Of a DNA stretch of 33,545 bases, positions 32,264-33,545 are shown in pieces. The notes beneath the pieces were generated by a model. It saw only the letters and a list, made by a program, of their open reading frames with translations. It made no database searches and had not been told where the DNA came from. The stretch is from an uncultured Alphaproteobacteria bacterium (GTDB lineage: Bacteria; Pseudomonadota; Alphaproteobacteria; CAAHEQ01; UBA3637): contig CALXPF010000006.1 of NCBI GenBank assembly GCA_944390205.1, positions 1 through 33,545 on the forward strand. The letters are read 5' to 3'. The position numbers and the translations under genes were made by a program. Numbering within the stretch: position 1 is the first letter of the stretch; each line of letters begins with the position of its first letter.

Positions 32264-32650
32264 ATGAGAGATAAAACGATACAAAAAGAAGATAATTCTA
32301 AAAAATCGGATCTTCCTTCTTTTTTAAGAAGTAAGCAACAAGAAAAAACAGATGATCAGAAAAATGTTTTAGCTCTTCGAATGATCACGTATTTGGAGGC
32401 ACGTCATTTGTTGACACCTCAGTCAGAATGGTCGGATCGGGTTGTTGCAGATATTCCGAATATTCCGCAAAATTCATCTCAGTTTGTTGAAAAAGTAATG
32501 AGAGACTATCTTAAATTTTCGGAAGATGATTTAAACGCTCTCAAAAAAGATGATATTTTTTCTAAAATAGCTTATTTGAGACAGGAAAAAGCAAATAAGA
32601 AACAAGATGTTATACTGGCCTGTCTTTCTGGAAAGTCTGTAGGGCGATAA
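32264..32650 (+). CDS. Small hypothetical protein
   Basis: 128 residues from ATG 32264, preceded by a strong GGAGGG. Highly charged and mainly helical, with no signal peptide. N-terminal KSDLPSFLRSKQQEK, then VLALRMITYLEARHLLTPQSEWSDRVVADI and MRDYLKFSEDDLNALKKDDIFSKI. The N-terminal LPSFLR also occurs at the C-terminus of the VWA protein (1710), probably by chance. The gene has its own strong promoter. I do not recognise the family. Confidence 0.75.
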   Translation: MRDKTIQKEDNSKKSDLPSFLRSKQQEKTDDQKNVLALRMITYLEARHLLTPQSEWSDRVVADIPNIPQNSSQFVEKVMRDYLKFSEDDLNALKKDDIFSKIAYLRQEKANKKQDVILACLSGKSVGR

Positions 32651-32802
32651 GTTTGAAAGTAAAATGATTTCTTTATTCTCTTTTTCTCTACTTTAAGGAA
32701 AAAAGGGTATTTTGTTGACGGGTCAATCAGTTTCTGTAGACCTAAACCCTCAGATATGGTTTCTTGAAGAATCTTTTTTAAGCAATATAAGGATTAAAAA
32801 GA

Positions 32803-32832
32803 TTGATTCTTTGTAATTTTTGGGTGTATAAA
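32803..32832 (+). promoter_or_regulatory. Promoter of the prepilin-like gene
   Basis: TTGATT (32803-32808), 18 bp, TATAAA (32827-32832). Confidence 0.55.
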
Positions 32833-32876
32833 GAAGAGAACCCTTTTGGGGAAACAAATTTAATAAGGGAGAGAAT

Positions 32877-33314
32877 ATGACAGTTAAACAATTTTTTTTA
32901 AAACTAAAGACCGAACAAAAGAAAGAGCCACCTGAATCAGGCCGTTCTATGGTTGAGATGTTGGGGGTGCTGGCCATTATCGGTGTGTTATCAATCGGTG
33001 GGATTGCCGGCTACACCATGGCAATGAACCGCTATCGGGCTAATGAGATTATCGATACTGCATCAAAAGTATCCGTCATTGCCATGTCTAAACAAGATTG
33101 TGATGAGTATGGAATCTGTGCTTATATGGATGACGTGACAATGAGCAACAATGTTGCCGGTGTAACGATGATGGAAGGTTATCACAATGGAAGTGTAATG
33201 GTTGGAAATCCTCGGAATCCTGGTGTTTACAACGCCATTAAATCTATTGCAGGAAACAAGTTTACTGGTTGGGGAGAGAGAGCCTCAATTCTCTTAAACT
33301 TTGAAGCGAATTAG
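32877..33314 (+). CDS. Type IV prepilin-like / pseudopilin protein
   Basis: 145 residues. The leader ends PESG; cleavage after Gly22 gives RSMVE with Glu at +5, followed by a hydrophobic helix (MLGVLAIIGVLSIGGIAGYTMAM). This is the class III signal processed by a PilD-type peptidase. The mature globular part is small, with two Cys (DCDEYGIC) that could form a disulfide. AGGGAGAGAAT precedes the ATG. No pilus-machinery genes are in the window, so it is either an orphan pilin or an edge gene of a locus to the right. I recall the GRSMVEMLGVLAIIGV start as common in gut Alphaproteobacteria. Confidence 0.85.
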   Translation: MTVKQFFLKLKTEQKKEPPESGRSMVEMLGVLAIIGVLSIGGIAGYTMAMNRYRANEIIDTASKVSVIAMSKQDCDEYGICAYMDDVTMSNNVAGVTMMEGYHNGSVMVGNPRNPGVYNAIKSIAGNKFTGWGERASILLNFEAN

Positions 33315-33337
33315 TCTGATGTTCCCTTTTAAAATCG

Positions 33338-33365
33338 CCCGATCTTAAACAGGTCGGGTTTTTTT
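33338..33365 (+). terminator. Terminator of the prepilin-like gene
   Basis: CCCGATC (33338-33344) pairs with GGTCGGG (33352-33358), with one G-U pair, followed by seven Ts. Confidence 0.88.
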
Positions 33366-33453
33366 ATGAGGCAGTTCATTTTTAACCATGTCTTTTTTTT
33401 AAGAATGAGAGATATTTAATATAATAAATTTTTTTAAAATCAAACACTTATAT

Positions 33454-33490
33454 GGATCTTTTTTGTCGCAAAAAAACGATCCTTTTTTTT
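33454..33490 (+). terminator. Second terminator-like hairpin, possible leader attenuator
   Basis: GGATC-TTTTTTG (33454-33465) pairs with CAAAAAA and GATCC (to 33482) with an AC bulge, followed by eight Ts. A TATAAT at 33420-33425 lies just upstream. It may belong to a leader of the next gene. Confidence 0.6.
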
Positions 33491-33512
33491 ATACACGAAA
33501 GGAGGGCAGAAA

Positions 33513-33545
33513 ATCAAGGTTTTTTTGATCCAAAAAGCGTTTCAA
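33513..33545 (+). CDS. Possible start of a gene cut by the right edge
   Basis: A textbook AGGAGGG (33500-33506) is followed after 6 bases by ATC, then an open frame (IKVFLIQKAFQ) to the edge. No ATG, GTG or TTG stands at a workable distance. It is either a rare AUC start, or the window cannot show enough. Only 11 codons are visible. Confidence 0.3.
   Translation, partial: MKVFLIQKAFQ

Noticed and set aside
1-33545. CRISPR arrays or complete insertion sequences
   Set aside because: No regularly spaced repeats, transposase-like frames or terminal inverted repeats with target duplications were seen.

Overview
The window looks like a chromosomal piece of an AT-rich alphaproteobacterium, probably a host-associated or gut lineage. 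Several genes point this way: a DUF3126 protein (a family I associate with Alphaproteobacteria), an alphaproteobacterial-type lipoprotein/chorismate mutase pair, a UvrA carrying CPVSG at the first zinc site, a near-match to the alphaproteobacterial GAAC-N7-GAAC LexA box ahead of lexA, and a prepilin-like protein with a GRSMVEMLGVLAIIGV N-terminus. No database search was possible, so the taxonomy is inference.

Layout. (1) 1-4475 is an accessory block on the 3' side of a tRNA-Pro(CGG) gene. It holds a WYL-type regulator cut by the window edge, an uncharacterised HTH-like protein facing a VWA/NTF2-like gene pair, a strongly structured ~235-nt RNA with its own promoter directly ahead of a SLOG-like gene, and an endonuclease I gene broken by one extra G. 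(2) 4618-7332 is housekeeping: a BamE-like lipoprotein, an ankyrin protein, NAD kinase and LexA. (3) 7333-8657 has no convincing protein gene, but its minus strand carries a well-formed small RNA (promoter, four hairpins with C-rich loops, intrinsic terminator). (4) 8658-14147 holds a lipoprotein / chorismate mutase / membrane-protein operon, a 2[4Fe-4S] ferredoxin, and a lipid-linked glycosyltransferase paired with a large DUF6311-like membrane protein. (5) 14218-22465 on the minus strand is rich in surface-polysaccharide genes: an S66 peptidase and HAD phosphatase, then an overlapping operon fdtA - acetyltransferase - fdtB - two DUF1796-like proteins - family 2 glycosyltransferase. This implies a 3-acetamido-3,6-dideoxyhexose on the cell surface. 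A Cys-rich lipoprotein, two paralogous outer-membrane barrels and another glycosyltransferase follow. (6) 23501-33314 holds uvrA, three consecutive GNAT-like genes, DUF3126, dusA, DUF502, an ankyrin protein, rplU-rpmA, a small unknown protein and a prepilin-like protein.

Many genes have clear sigma70-type promoters (TTGACA, usually 17 bp, TATNNT), often with a shared ATATAAAA stretch in the spacer. The two strongest candidates for undescribed biology are the structured RNA at 2717-2954 and the minus-strand small RNA at 7525-7669.
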